From assembly GCA_964019135.1 (NCBI GenBank), contig OZ025258.1, positions 9,877,961 to 9,941,960 on the forward strand: a stretch of DNA of 64,000 bases, read 5' to 3'. Under the pieces are notes generated by a model that worked only from the letters and a program-made list of their open reading frames with translations, made no database searches and had not been told where the DNA came from. Numbering within the stretch: position 1 is the first letter of the stretch; each line of letters begins with the position of its first letter. A program made the translations under genes and the position numbers. Of the stretch, positions 1-11,994 are shown one piece after another. This stretch comes from Arenicola marina (Eukaryota > Annelida > Polychaeta > Arenicolidae).

Positions 1-429
1 GTGCACAACCATCAACTAACGATGGGCCACCGTTGGCCCAACCTAAACAGCCATATTCCAGGTGCCGCATTAACGTTTAGCCAACCAAACGCCAACATGT
101 TTAGCGATGTTGCGTCAACTCGGACACCAACTATAAACCAACGTCATTTGGGTCATGGGATAATGATGGCGCCCAGCGTTACAAGTATAACACTCAACAA
201 AGTTGACATTGCTGTATAACACTTGAAGAAACATAACATATTTTATTTCAAAATAACTCAATGACTTTTATCCAGCCCAGCAGATACAAATTATAATGGT
301 TACAAAATACCAATTTGGCTATATTAATTATCTAAGCAGGTTATCGTATCTCGATTATTACCAGATGACGGCACTGTACTCCAGATTACATAATTTTAAT
401 CACAACGTTATGCAGGACACCAGGTACCT
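1..429. other. Non-coding edge region, possible repeat remnant
   Basis: No gene is supported. The first 160 bases are rich in short CCAAC, GTTTAGCCAACC and GTTGGC words in both orientations, which looks like the remains of an interspersed repeat. The short open frame that starts at base 1 resembles nothing I recognise and is probably chance. Confidence 0.3.
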
Positions 430-1083
430 AGTTTCTTCTTAACATCGCTGGTAGATCGACCTTCATTCAGTTCAACAGATACTCTACCAATCCCACATCG
501 TCTCATAATATCGAACATTTGCGGCAGATAAAACAAGAAATATGTCCTTGTTAATAAATCCCTTGTTCGAAGTTTTTCCTCCCAGGTCCAGTAGATATTT
601 ACCGATTACCGACAAAAACAATCTACTCACAGATATGTCATTAACATTTCAAGCGATACACGACCTCATGAGTATCTAATTAAACAAGCTACATAGTGAG
701 GCTATATGAACAGCCCATCCGATAACTAATAATCTTCGCACCAAGTGAAAGATCAAATATACTTTGTCATAAAACAATGGTCTAGTTGAGAAAGTAGGTA
801 CCTAGTTTCTAATTAATATAGCTGGTAGATCTTCATTTAGTTTAACATATACTCCAGCAATTTCTAAGTCGTAGCGCAAGTGCACCATCTCTTCACGTAA
901 CAATAGTACGGCACGGGAGTTTTTTTTGGGGCGGTTGTCTAAACAATCTGACAACACCACAACATTTCTAGAAACGTAATAGAAATGTATATTATCATTT
1001 GTTGTGGTTAATGAGATATAACATGTTACAACAGGAGGCCCCACGGCTATCAGGCGACGCTTTCCCTGAGCTGCAACAAACAC
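430..1083 (-). repeat. Two diverged copies of a short sequence, about 370 bp apart
   Basis: The segments at about 423-520 and 792-885 align without large gaps. They share GTACCTAGTTTCT, GCTGGTAGATC and CTTCATT-AGTT-AACA. Read on the minus strand, both contain a matching short stretch (V-x-L-N-E) near the end of an open frame. The upper copy is part of a 93-codon frame at 802-1083 and the lower copy of a frame of about 60 codons ending near 417. I do not recognise the peptide. They may be a duplicated exon lying downstream of the DUF4806 gene, or a transposon relic. No splice sites link them convincingly to that gene. Confidence 0.35.
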
Positions 1084-1230
1084 GCTTAAGTAAAGTAGGC
1101 TTCAGTACAATTATCACAAAGCTTTAAACGGTACTTGTGAAATACAAGGGTACGTCAAGCAAGCAATTCCCTAAGTAACTACATAATTCCTGTTTAGGCC
1201 ACAACTAGCAAGATATTGTGCCGTGTCAGT

Positions 1231-1556
1231 AACACATTATGCATCTTGCTGTGTGTGACGCCTCGTCTCATCCCGCTGCCGTCTCCCACCGTCCCTGTCG
1301 CCAGCAAAACGAAGCTGGATAGGGGGGTGGGGGGGCTGTACATATGGCTCCATACGTTATGCATCTTGCTGTGTGTGACGCCTCGTCTCATCCCGCTGCC
1401 GTCTCCCACCGTCCCTGTCGCCAGCAAAACGAAGCTGGATAGGGGGGGGGGGGCGCTGTATATATGGCTCCATACATTATGCATCTTGCTGTGTGTGACG
1501 CCTCGTCTCATCCCGCTGCCGTCTCCCACCGTCCCTGTCGCCAGCAAAACGAAGCC
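1231..1556. repeat. 120-bp tandem repeat, 2.7 copies
   Basis: A 120-bp unit starts near 1234, 1354 and 1474. The last copy breaks off at about 1556. The central 80 bp (from GCATCTTGCTGTGTGTGACG to the AGCAAAACGAAGC block) is identical in all three copies. The G-run and the TATGGCTCCATAC part vary slightly. Because 120 is a multiple of three, the array is open in several frames on both strands. Those frames are artefacts. Confidence 0.9.
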
Positions 1557-2036
1557 ACTTTTTCACAACTTCCTCGATCTCTGCGTTCGTTGCCCGGCTT
1601 GTCGAGGGGTTGCTACGGGTTGCTCCTGAATGTGCCGACAAACAACAATACAAATTCAGTGCTTGATAATGCGTTGTTAATTGGTTCGTGGTGTTTCATT
1701 TATACATTATGAAAAAAAATCAATTCTTTTGACATTATTACATATCAACGAACTTGAATTTGAGATAGCGAAAAATTACTTATACTAAAAGATATTATAA
1801 ACCATAGCAATATCAAACTTATGTCACTCCCGTCATGTGCCATCAATATCAAATGATGAAACAAAGTAATGACATACTTGCTTTCCGATTACATATAATG
1901 GAACAAGAGCCATTTTTCTTTTCTCTGGGTAAAGTTCATCAACTATCAACACCCAACTGACCAACATGCGAGCGAAAAACTAAACTTTATCACAAGGTTG
2001 CTTTCGGCATATACCATATATATATGTATGTTATAT
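1557..2036. other. Non-coding, AT-rich
   Basis: No gene or repeat is recognised here. If the DUF4806 gene has a further 3' exon it could lie in this stretch, but I found no acceptor followed by a matching frame. Confidence 0.4.
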
Positions 2037-5000
2037 TTATGTATTACCATATATCACATGGCGAAGATTGAGAGATGAAAAGGGTTCCTTCGCCCCCTTC
2101 CCTTTCCAATTCATTTGCTTCCCGACCCCGTTGCTGAGAATGTGAGACATTAGGCGCCTCACTGTTTTATCAACAGAAGGTCCACCCACGAAAGAAAGGC
2201 TCCGGACCTGGAAGTGGAAATTAATGTACATCAACAATAGCACAAACCACCAAGTACCGGGGGGACCACCTTATTTGTAAAAAAAACATGTACAAATGAC
2301 TTTTGCAGTACTGACTAAACTTGTCAAGATATTGCTGTTGTTTTAAAGTAAGTTATTTATTGCCGTTAATCAAACATGTGAAGATCTGCATTTGCATTTT
2401 CTAATTGCATGTGATCATGCACGCTCTCCAGCAACTGCCCATTCTTTTAATAATAAATGTATCGCTTTCTTTAAGCGTAATCGATAGGAGTCGTCATGTG
2501 TATAGAATTCAGAAAGATGCAGCTAGGGGCAGCGCAGTGATACGTCATATTTCATTTACAACGAGTTCATATATTATGCCCCAGGCTGAGTTGGAATTGA
2601 ATGGAGGTCACAAGTAGGCACAATACGTTACGGTTGATCCAAAGTTAAATAAACTGGCTACAATCTTATCGCTTCTAGTTCATGACACCCCTATGCAGCT
2701 CACCGTTTGTCGCACCATGTTCTCGTCGGCAAGGAGTGCGTCAAGGGCACGCAGCTCTTCCATGGTGCCAACTGGAAAGGATATTCCAGTTGGCAGAGGC
2801 GTTGGCGCGTTTGTCATGTTCAGCAGCTGGCTTATCTGGGCTAACATGGCCCCGTTATGCTGTTGCTGCTGCTGGACGCGCTCCATAATATGGAGAAGAG
2901 CGATTTCGTATTCGGTCACTGTAAGAATAAACGATGAGTAATTTAATCGCATATATTGTCAGGGCAGAGGTGACATCAGGGTTCATACAAGCAAGGTTCC
3001 ATCAAATTCAAGCCTTTTTAAGGCAAGCACTAAACAAATTCAAGGAGTTTTCAAGGACAATTTTTACCTTCTCTGGTCTATTTTAAGCATACAAATTTTA
3101 TGCACACAATCTTTAATATGCGGAAATAGGGAATGACAACATAAAAGCAGTGTCCACGTTACTAACCAACAGCATTTATTAGAGTTAATCACTACTTTTA
3201 CTAATTCCTACTTCTTCAATTCAGCCAGCTTTTGTTCGATTTTTTCGTGGGCCAGTTTGAAATCAAGCACTTTTCATTGTAACTGCCCCAGAGGTGACAT
3301 GGACATGAGACACCTAATGATGAGTTTATATCCTACTGAATCACATGCTACGGCCACAATTTCTGCTCTTGCAATGTCCTTTATGTATGGCAGTCTTGTG
3401 AGGTGAAGTGGTCGACATGCAGCTTGTTCGAATCGAGTATTATCGCCGTATTCGAATCAATTACAAGCTATTTCGTTGCTTCTCGACTCGTGAAACTAAA
3501 ATATTTCTTCTAGTGACCCAACAATTGTGTACATACCCGCAGCTGCCCTGAGCCGAGCCAGCATGGTCCTCGGTTGCATGGCTTGGGGTCCGCTAACAGC
3601 ATGTAACGAGCCGGTCTGTGTTGTCGCCGGAGTTAATGGTCGGACATCTTGATAATGAAATTACAAAAAGTCAATAAATCTTACTTTTGAATCTAAAGTT
3701 TCATCACATGTAGCCTGCACTATCATCCAAATATTGGCTTTACCAAGGTTAGTAGCGTTTGACTATGGCACATGAAGGAAGTGACAAAAAGTTGAGATTA
3801 CTTAAAATATCTTGTAGTAAAAAAAACAATTCGAAATTTCAAATACAATTTCGTTGGTAGGTTATTCGTTAAGGGAATTTTAATGTTTCAAGGCTAGATA
3901 TGGCGTAGATATAAAAATCGATTTTATAGGATAATGGAAATGAACATTATAGGATATTCTACTGACAGGAACATATTTCGTAACCCGAATTCAGCTTGCA
4001 TTGGCTTTCATGCACGACCACTTTAAGACAGGCAATGTCAATATCTGGCAAAATTTCATTGCAGTAAAATTATCACACAACAGCACGTACGTAGATGAGA
4101 GCATGTAAACATTAAGATTCACAAACGCTTTCCTACATAACAATGACAATCAATTAAGGGTTAATGTTAGGAGTATATGGAAATCATTGAACTACAATCC
4201 ACTGGCATATCGCTTGGTAGCTATAGCAATTATATCAATAAATTGAATAAGGTACTTGAATCAATCTGTCAGTAATGTAATCTACATACCTATGAAATCA
4301 CTTAGTTCGGCCACTGGCGTTCGTTGTTGGTTTTTCTGCGACGCAGCAGAGCTGGTGGAGGACTCAGGCTCCCAGGCCGCTCTACGTGATCCCGACGCGG
4401 GCACGGGAGCTTCTTGCCCATACGGCAGAGGCACCTTTGGGCAACTAGGGGGTCCGGACGATAGCGTTATTACTCGTTGTTTCTTCTGTAAAGATGCAAA
4501 ACTTGCTGCTGGCGCCGCCTGTGGTGTGCGTGAAACCAGCGGGCCAACTTCACTTCCATAAGGCGGTGAAATATCTGGGCAGCCGATAGGTGCGCAGTTT
4601 TCACCGCTGTCGGACTCTTCAGACAGAAGGCGCTTCGGCCTAAAAATAGATCATGCGCTTGTAAACAAAATTGATTAACCTAAAGACTAGTTACATGTGC
4701 CATCATCAGCCCAATCATGAGGGGTGAGCAAAGAAGGCGAAGCACTGTCGACAATTGAAGACTATTATAATATATCATATGATTACAATAAACATACCTA
4801 ATGACCCTCCTCTTCGACTGCATCAGAGTGCTGTCATCATCGACATCTGTCTGAAGATCTGATTGCTCTTCAGCAAGTTTTAGTTTTCTTCCGGCCACTT
4901 CAAAACTATCTGTAATATAGTGAATCGATCGATCATAATATAACAAAAACTGGATATAGCAATAACAACTAAACTTACATGATATTAATCCTTGTTTTAT

Positions 5001-5376
5001 ATCTGCAAACCGTGTACTTAATTAACAACCGCTATGATTATATATCAGAGATTAAGCAAATGCCGGTACGTCACATATACTTGTCGATTATGTCAGTTAC
5101 AATCTCATGCAAAGAGATAAATAAGTTCTACTAACATATATAGCTAGAATATGCTTAAGAATATAGGTTGCAGAAACATTACTCACCTGCTGTGTGTAAA
5201 ACTCGAACAGGGTAAGCTTTCCATCCCTCTGTCACTGGAGCCTGATTTTGTACAAGGTTAGCGATCCTCCATGCAGACCGCAGTGAGGGCCAGCAACAAC
5301 TACTGCTGTCCGTCATCCAACATGAAGGTACTACTTCCACTTCGTTAGTTTCAGTAAATTCCACAATCAGAAACAT
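2037..5376 (-). CDS. DUF4806-domain protein, six-exon gene
   Basis: Exons on the minus strand are 5376-5187, 4909-4798, 4639-4290, 3647-3537, 2918-2704 and 2207-2037. Donors are GTGAGT, three times GTATGT, and GTGAGC. Acceptors are TTACAG, TTTTAG, ATCAAG, CTTACAG and TTCCAG. All junctions keep frame (phases 1, 2, 1, 1, 0), giving 382 codons plus stop. The first 110 residues match the N-terminal module usual for these proteins: M-F-L-I-V-E-F, then E-V-V-P-S-x-W, Y-P-V-R-V-L, and K-L-K-L-A-E-E-Q-S-D-L-Q-T-D. A basic patch (S-K-R-R) and a Ser/Pro-rich linker follow. Exon 5 carries a Gln run and P-V-G-T-M-E-E-L-R-A-L-D. Exon 6 carries F-V-G-G, T-V-R-R-L and N-W-K-G-K, which is the DUF4806 core at about residues 295-380. 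The function of the family is unknown. It is common in invertebrates and often near transposons. The final helix looks short, so a 3' exon may be missing. The start codon fits the family's usual N-terminus. Confidence 0.78.
2977..3292. mobile_element. MITE-like insertion in intron 4 of the DUF4806 gene
   Basis: The block is flanked by GGTGACAT at 2969-2976 and again at 3293-3300, inside a slightly longer shared CAGAGGTGACAT. It starts CAGGGTTCATAC and ends near CTGCCCCAG. Internally it has TTCAAG / TTTTCAAGGAC motifs of the kind seen in hAT-type non-autonomous elements. It has no coding capacity. An 8-bp duplication fits the hAT superfamily, but the terminal repeats are weak. Confidence 0.55.
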
Positions 5377-5402
5377 CTTTTATCTACAATTGATGATGTA
5401 CT

Positions 5403-5424
5403 AACCACATATATATATATATAC
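5403..5424. repeat. (TA)n microsatellite 5' of the DUF4806 gene
   Basis: A short run of alternating TA lies within 50 bp upstream of the DUF4806 start codon. It could serve as a TATA-like region, but nothing proves this. Confidence 0.5.
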
Positions 5425-5538
5425 CGGTAGGCTGATATGTTACGTACATGCCGCTTGCAGATATGCACTGATTTGATGACAATTAACACACAAATGGTCC
5501 CACACAAATGCTAATTACACTTCAACCATATGTACATG

Positions 5539-5850
5539 CTATATGTTAAGTAATTTGAAACGGTCTACACAAGCCCCCAGGATATACAAGTGAGTGATCG
5601 GAGGGCAATGCACATGACAACATTTGAACAATAAACGTGTATGCAAGAGAGGAACTGCCACATGCAAACGTCCATATGGTAGCAATGTGTATTTTTTACA
5701 AACATCATCTAGTGACACAAGTTGCATGTTCTCAGATATGTCAAGAATAGTATAGATACCCAGTAACCCAGAATGACAAGGGTAAAGAAAAAAATCTTCT
5801 TTTCTTGTAACCTTATTTGCAACAAGATGATAAGCATGTTTAAACCAAAT
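5539..5850 (-). pseudogene. C-terminal fragment of an unknown, probably transposon-linked protein
   Basis: A minus-strand open frame runs into this block from the E1 repeat upstream. Only about the last 100 residues look like genuine protein. They include a Y-H-L-V motif, F-F-L-Y-P-C-H-S, L-G-I-Y, D-D-V-C-K-K-Y and L-P-Y-G-R-L-H-V-A-V-P-L-L-H-T. That last block resembles the C-terminal ends of uncharacterised proteins often found beside DUF4806 genes. It lies 160 bp upstream of the DUF4806 start, on the same strand. The N-terminal part is replaced by E1 repeat sequence near 5848, so the gene is probably broken. The family assignment is from memory of the motif pattern only. Confidence 0.35.
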
Positions 5851-8800
5851 GGTCTCCAATGGCATGCCGCAGAAATCAATTTGGTGCAAAAGAAACCATT
5901 TAATTTCAGTGCTTTCGAAAAGGAGTTGCGCTGGACGGATCCTGGGTGATTTGCAAATCATGGATTTAAGAGGTTTTATTTCGCGAATGTCAACTGCGGA
6001 GTCAGCGTCGGGAGAATTGATGGACCTCGCATGAGACGGAACTGCAGTAACACTGAAGGTTAGGCCAACCACACCCAGCACCCATCATGTATGGCTGCAG
6101 CAGATAATTGTTGCGTCATAAAGGCTATGATCAGTGATATTGTTGGGCCTTTTCCTATGATCCTACCTGTAACATTGCTTTGTCATTTGTCATCAGCTGA
6201 TTGAAATATTTGACTTTCGTCTCATAAATAATATTGCGATGCAAATGGTTGTTACTGAACTTTGCATGTAAGTGAGGCACGGATCTTGTGTGGTTTCGCA
6301 TGTTATTTGTAAGTGCTCATCGGGGGGTGGGGGGGCGGGGGGACTGCGTCTTCAGGCCCCCTCCCCCACCTTCTGGTCAAGCCGCAGAAGCTCCCGCATC
6401 GACAGGTTTAGCCTCTGAGAATAAAGAAGCCTATCCCTGTCCATAATCCACTGGTGTGATCAATATTATATCAACTCATTAGATCTATCCGATTTCAAAA
6501 GCCTTAGATGACAAATGCTATCGCGGAACAACAAAGGGCCAAGGGATAGAAGTGTGGGGGGGGGGGGGGGCTACTTGTATCCCGCCTGGTGGACTAAACA
6601 TGACGAGCAAAAACAGCGACATTTACAACGAGACCGGCTGTTCAAACATTGTAACATTTTAACATTGTAACATTGTAACATTGTAACATGTTCATTTGGC
6701 CTGTTAAGCGACGAAAAGTGTGTGATCACTAATCGTTTACAGATATGATACATGCGTCCTTCAATAACAAGATATGCATAGCGCTAAGTATGGTTTATGA
6801 ATACCGCCCCAGATGTCGTAAGTATCCACCATTCTGTGGTACCCTGGACGCCTCGAGTGATGGAGGGGTCTGGGGTCGCACCATACAGTATACCTCGTTA
6901 TAAGCCATTATTACACAGTGCAATGCAACAGTCCCTCTGAAGTATGGTAAATGCCGCCCTGGCTACTCCGGGTAGAATATGTGCCGCGTGGTCTTGCTGC
7001 TTGACCCAGACCGTTCACCCTGATGGCTGACGTTTTCATTGGCTAGGGTGAGAAGTCATCTTCACTCCTTCTGGACTCCAAGACCCCCCAGACCATACCA
7101 CCACCCCCCTCCACTTTCTCCCACGCAACTTCGACGAGGTTGCTGGTCAAATAGCGTTCCCTCGGACACATCACAACTCTCTGACGGCAGAGGGCGCCCG
7201 TTTCTCATATCACCGCTGCCCCCACGGTCAACCCGGCAGTGAGTTCCATATTTGTTTCATGGATATTTGAGAAATTGAAGGATTTATGCATTCCGTTATA
7301 GTACAGGTCGCCTGACAAATTATTTTGGCGAAAGAAGGTCAAAGTTTAAAGCACTAGAGCCTTTTACCTCGATGGATTTAAAAACTAGACTTTTGATCAG
7401 AAACAAAACAAAAAAGCAAAGTACACATGTGGTTGTAACTAGTATTATAACCGTAGATGAGCGCAATTCCTTGAATAAAGTAAAAGATATCTGAGGGACG
7501 GGTTTATAAACCAAAGTAACTTTCCTCGAATCCTCGTGGGATGTCAATCGTAAACATTTATAGCGTATAGTTTTGCACTGGTGAATAATTCTTTGAGACA
7601 TTTTGACAATGTTCAATTTGAGATTGGCGCCTTTTATGTCTTTGCTTATCAGTTTTTTTTTCATCGCGGCTCATCGTTATCAGAATTAATTCAAATAAAA
7701 TGATGGCTAAAGACCAATTGGATCAAAGTCGTCCTTATACTCCTGACGACTACATCCAATGCCATTAAACCAGTCGATGACAGAAGTCGGTCACGTGGTC
7801 CTCGTTATACCATCGATTTCATGCATGTGTTCTAGACGACCGTGGTTAAATTGCGGTGAACTGCAGCTAAACGGGTCATAGATTCTCCCATGAGGGCCAT
7901 GTTTCATCTAAAATCAGTCCAGAATAAAGGAAGCTTTCTTGACCCGGTCTAAAGCCTCACCTCCCCCTCCCCACCACCTCGCCAACCTTCCCCCACCCAC
8001 CCACCTGACCCTGCCCGCCCCCACCCAACGACCTTCCCCACCCCCTCCCGACCACCCACCACGCCAACCCCGCAACCCACCTCGCCCACTTCATCCCTAC
8101 CCGACCACCTCGCCCCCCTCCCAACCCAACCACCCCGCCCAGCTCCCCCACCCCACCATCCCTCCACCTCCCCTCCTCTCCCCCACCCAACCACCTTGCC
8201 CACCATCTCTCCCTACCACCAACATTTGAAGGTTTCAAAAACCTTACAGCCTTAAGCCTTACAGTCTCACGCTGCTCACAGACTTATAAATGTGTGTCGA
8301 TTCAACTTCGCACGGAAGAAGCCGTGGCGAATTATACCTGCGCCCAGAGAAATCCAGTATCTTATTGCGCAGGCACCATACAAAAACGCCATGGGGAGGG
8401 CTGTAGGCAGGTTCAAAGTGACTACCACAAGATCGCAGCAGTTCAATGGCGACAAAGAGGAACGCGGAACCCCACATCAAAGCCTAAGGCCATGACAGAT
8501 GGTAGGTATTTAATATACAACGGTGGCAGATTCACGACAGGGGAGACGTTGCCTAAAGCATAAACCACAATATTCAGCCGCCGGGAGTATGGAGGCCTCT
8601 ATGTGTTCAAGACTGGGCTCCAGTCTGGACGAAGACGACGTTATATAACCAGTTTGATTACTAACATTGTAATAACCAACCACTTATGCCACTGATTTAT
8701 TGCCCTGTCTGCAACTGTTACCTGAGCAGACATCTCGCATCGCCTTTATTACACCCCCGGGTGGGTGGTTTTACCAATGCCGTACGCTACCGCCCCCCCC

Positions 8801-8894
8801 CCCCCCCCCCAATAACAGGTCCATATACCTTGAGATTCCTGGAGGTTCCCACTTACAAATACAATCAGACGCGGCGACCTCAAAAAACACTTAA
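5848..8894. repeat. Segment E1 of a large duplicated block, 5' part
   Basis: Homologous in the same orientation to E2 (17.4-19.86 kb) and E3 (24.1-27.07 kb). Shared landmarks: GGTCT-CAATGGCAT at its start, AATATTGCGATGC near 6230, GACCGGCTGTTCAAACA near 6630, GAGAAGTCATCTTCA near 7050, TGTCTTTGCTTATC near 7635 (E2 differs by one base), and a stretch at 8240-8810 almost identical to 26036-26540. The copies differ by indels and G-runs, and no frame survives across them. The homology resumes after the TTAA element at 12516. Confidence 0.8.
7960..8225. repeat. C-rich low-complexity tract
   Basis: Irregular CCCACC / CCCAACC repeats that are almost free of G on the plus strand. They produce long proline- or glycine-rich frames with no coding meaning. 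A shorter C-rich tract sits at the matching place in E3 (25.61-25.69 kb). Confidence 0.8.
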
Positions 8895-9391
8895 AGTCCA
8901 TCTTTTGGGGGGGTATTTGTTACTAAACTACTTTCAAATATACATTTCCCAGTGGTTACTAAGGCCATTTATCAGATGCAATTATTTTACAATGTGTCTT
9001 ATGCCATAAATATTAATATCTAAAGTCACCAAAATAAACTCAAGCAGCGAACGATCGGTTTTCAAACCCTAGCCTGGTTCCGCGGTCCCAACTTCGCTCG
9101 CTCAGCAAGGGCCCGGTGTTAACCACCATTAACGGCGTTGACCTTCGTGTGTGCAGCTAAAGCGGTGCCAGGCCTCGGCGTTATGTCAGTGAAGACTGTT
9201 GTCTAATTTTGAAGGTAGACAAACATGTCAGGCGGCAACCGTATTCCCCAACGTATACGTATGGATTATTAGCCATAAATATACATTGATTAAGTGGATA
9301 AACTCACTTGTGTATTACATTTGCGCATCCATGTCATATCAGTTCGTGACAGTCCAGAGAAGCATTGTATTGGTGGAAATGCCACAACTTT

Positions 9392-10335
9392 AAAATGCTG
9401 CAGACTTCTCAATATTTAATATAGGCCCTAAATTTTGCACAATTAAAGTTAAATACACTAGGTTTCTACAACAGTCCCTGTAATCAGTTGACACAGCCCC
9501 ACAACAAAATTATTAGCTCTTCCCTCTCTGACATATTTCAGTAATGGCGGTGCATGAAATGGGTGGGAATGTCATTTAGAAATGCTGCAGACTTCTTAAT
9601 CTTTAATCTAGATGCATAATATTTTGCACAATTGGAGTTCAATACACTAGGTTTCTCCAACATTCCCTCTAATCAGTTGACACAGCCCCACAAAAAATTA
9701 TTAGCTCTCCCCTCTCTGACATATTTCATTAATGGCGGTACATGAAATGGGTGGGAATGTCACTTAGAAATGTTGCAGAGTTCTTAATATTTAATATAGA
9801 TGCATAATATTTTGCACAATTGAAGTTCAATACACTAGGTTTCTACAACATTCCCTGTAATCAGTTGCCACAGCCCCACAAGAAAATTATTAGCTCTCCC
9901 CTCTCTGACATATTTCCTTAATGGCGGTGCATGAAATGGGTGGGAATGCCACTTAGAAATGTTGCAGAGTTCTTAATATTTAATATAGCTGCATAATATT
10001 TTGCACAATTGAAATTCAATACACTAGGTTTCTACAACATTCCCTGTAATCAGTTGACACAGCCCCACAAGAAAATTATTAGCACTCCCCTCTCTGACAT
10101 ATTTCATTAATAGCGTTGCGTGAAATGGGTGGGAATGCCACTTAGAAATGCTGCAGAGTTCTTAATATTTAATATAGGTTGACACAGCCCCACAAGAAAA
10201 TTATTCAGTGGATAGAACCTTTGAGGAAAATAAGTATCACTCCCCTCTCTGACAAATTTTCCTCATGGCAGTGTATGACAATGGTGGGAATGCTACTTAG
10301 AAATGCTGCACAAGAAACTAAACAACTCTCGTCTG
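9392..10335. repeat. 188-bp tandem repeat inside the TTAA element
   Basis: Units beginning AAATG(C/T)TGCAGA start at 9392, 9580, 9768, 9957 and 10146, so the period is 188-189 bp. Each contains ATTTTGCACAATT, TACACTAGGTTTCT, GACACAGCCCCACAA and TCCCCTCTCTGACA. From 10180 the units shorten and scramble. Diverged pieces continue to about 10730. Confidence 0.9.
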
Positions 10336-11011
10336 TTACATATTCATTTATGGCAGTGTATGACAGGGGTTGAGAATTACCCCACCCCCAGAGAGACATT
10401 CTGGACATTGTTTAGGTGGGCATGAAACAACTTTAAGATGCTGCTGAATTTGTATTATTTAATATAGGTGCATAATATCTTACGCAAATGAAGATCTTTC
10501 GCAATTTTTTTTATAACACTTTCCTGTCTCACACATTTCAGTAATGCTGGTGCATGAGAGTGGTGTGCAATGCCATTTAGAAATGCTCAGATAGACACTC
10601 AAATTGGTTGACAGAGCCTTCCCAAAAAATAAATAAAGCTCCCATCTCTGGCACATTTTTATTTTATTCTTATTTTTAACAATGACAATGCCACTTAGAC
10701 AACCTGCAAGTACCAGCACATGATATTATGCACTGTATAATATCAATATTCTATTAACAATTCCCCTCCCCTCCCCAAGAAAATAATACCCCAGCCCTTG
10801 CAATTACTTGTACCATCTTTAATATTTAGTTCATGTACTGAACTGTATGTGTTAAATTTATCAATCTATAAACACTTCTGCTACATCGTGACAAACTATA
10901 CTTACACTACATGGTAAGAAACTATGCTTACACTAAAATTTATAATCCTATTATTCTAAGATATATTTTGGACCAGTTCAGTTTATGCTTGCACACAATT
11001 AAATAGTCTAA

Positions 11012-11467
11012 TTAAAAAACCAATCCATCTATCCATAGTGCTTGAGGAATACCTGCTTGATCATGCAGTAACAATATTTGGTGTTCCATGAGATTATGCC
11101 CAGGGCCCAGTTCATCGCTGATGCAGCACTTTAGTACCAAAGATGATGTGAAAATTGAAGATGTGTAAGTTCTACCGGTACTTATTGATAAGGAATTATT
11201 TTTTGGTAAATCATTTAAATATAAATGAAATGTAATGTATGCAAAGGAAACATCGCTGCCAGGCGGCGTTTGTTTACTTCCGGCGAGCGGCGGAGCATTC
11301 AAAACGAAGCGAGAGGTGAAATAATTTGTCTGGATTACAAGAAAATACATTACCAAGCAAAGAAATGAAAGTGCGACGAAAGTCCAAAAAGCTTTAGGAA
11401 CGTCGTGGCGCACATTGTCGGGTAGGCACTGTATATTTATTCTGTTATGAACTTCAACTTGAGCCAC
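11012..11467 (-). CDS. Hypothetical frame with one membrane-like segment, in the TTAA element
   Basis: A 151-codon minus-strand frame. After about 25 residues it has a strongly hydrophobic stretch (A-F-W-T-F-V-A-L-S-F-L-C-L-V-M-Y-F-L-V-I), like a signal anchor. The rest is unremarkable. A consensus acceptor (ATATACAG) and donor (TTG-GTAATG) bracket a 78-bp piece inside it, so the true exon may be smaller. I do not recognise the product. It may be a chance frame in an element with a GC-rich promoter-like region upstream (11.47-11.7 kb). Confidence 0.25.
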   Translation of the reverse strand: MAQVEVHNRINIQCLPDNVRHDVPKAFWTFVALSFLCLVMYFLVIQTNYFTSRFVLNAPPLAGSKQTPPGSDVSFAYITFHLYLNDLPKNNSLSISTGRTYTSSIFTSSLVLKCCISDELGPGHNLMEHQILLLHDQAGIPQALWIDGLVF

Positions 11468-11994
11468 CGGTCCGCGATTTCTGCCGATTTCTTGTTTTCG
11501 GCCGTGTCAGCGGCATGGCTTTCACACTAGCTCCGTTTACGGGCGTGGTCAGAGAGGCATGTACCAGGGCTAGGTTAGAGCAACATTCGTGACACACTGA
11601 CAGAAAACAAACAGCTGCAGTGGCAGTGTGTTGCCAGCCTATACTGCAGTACTGACTACGTTTTTGCAGCCTAGTGGACGGGCCGTCTCGGAGATGTCGG
11701 TCGAATCGTAGACATAGAATCTAGATCCGGGGTTAAATGAAATGTATGTACTAAAAGAAGTTGTTCATGAAGGTCAGAAGTGAAGAAAGGCAGCATTTAT
11801 CGGCCTAGCTTAAAAAGTACGCAGCACACATTTCCTGATATGCTTCATCACTTACTTTTTATAGTAATACTTGTGGACACCCGAACGTTATGGTGTCCGG
11901 TTGGGACAAACAACTAAGTAGCTTTCACCAATTTGTCTGCTGGTCGCCGAATTAATATTTTATATGATTACAAGGCATATTTGCAGGTTTTTTT

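Noticed and set aside
4256..4561. A plus-strand 101-codon frame
   Set aside because: It is the antisense shadow of exon 3 of the DUF4806 gene, which is supported by splice sites and phase.
7939..8238. Proline-rich and glycine-rich frames
   Set aside because: C-rich low-complexity DNA, without codon structure.
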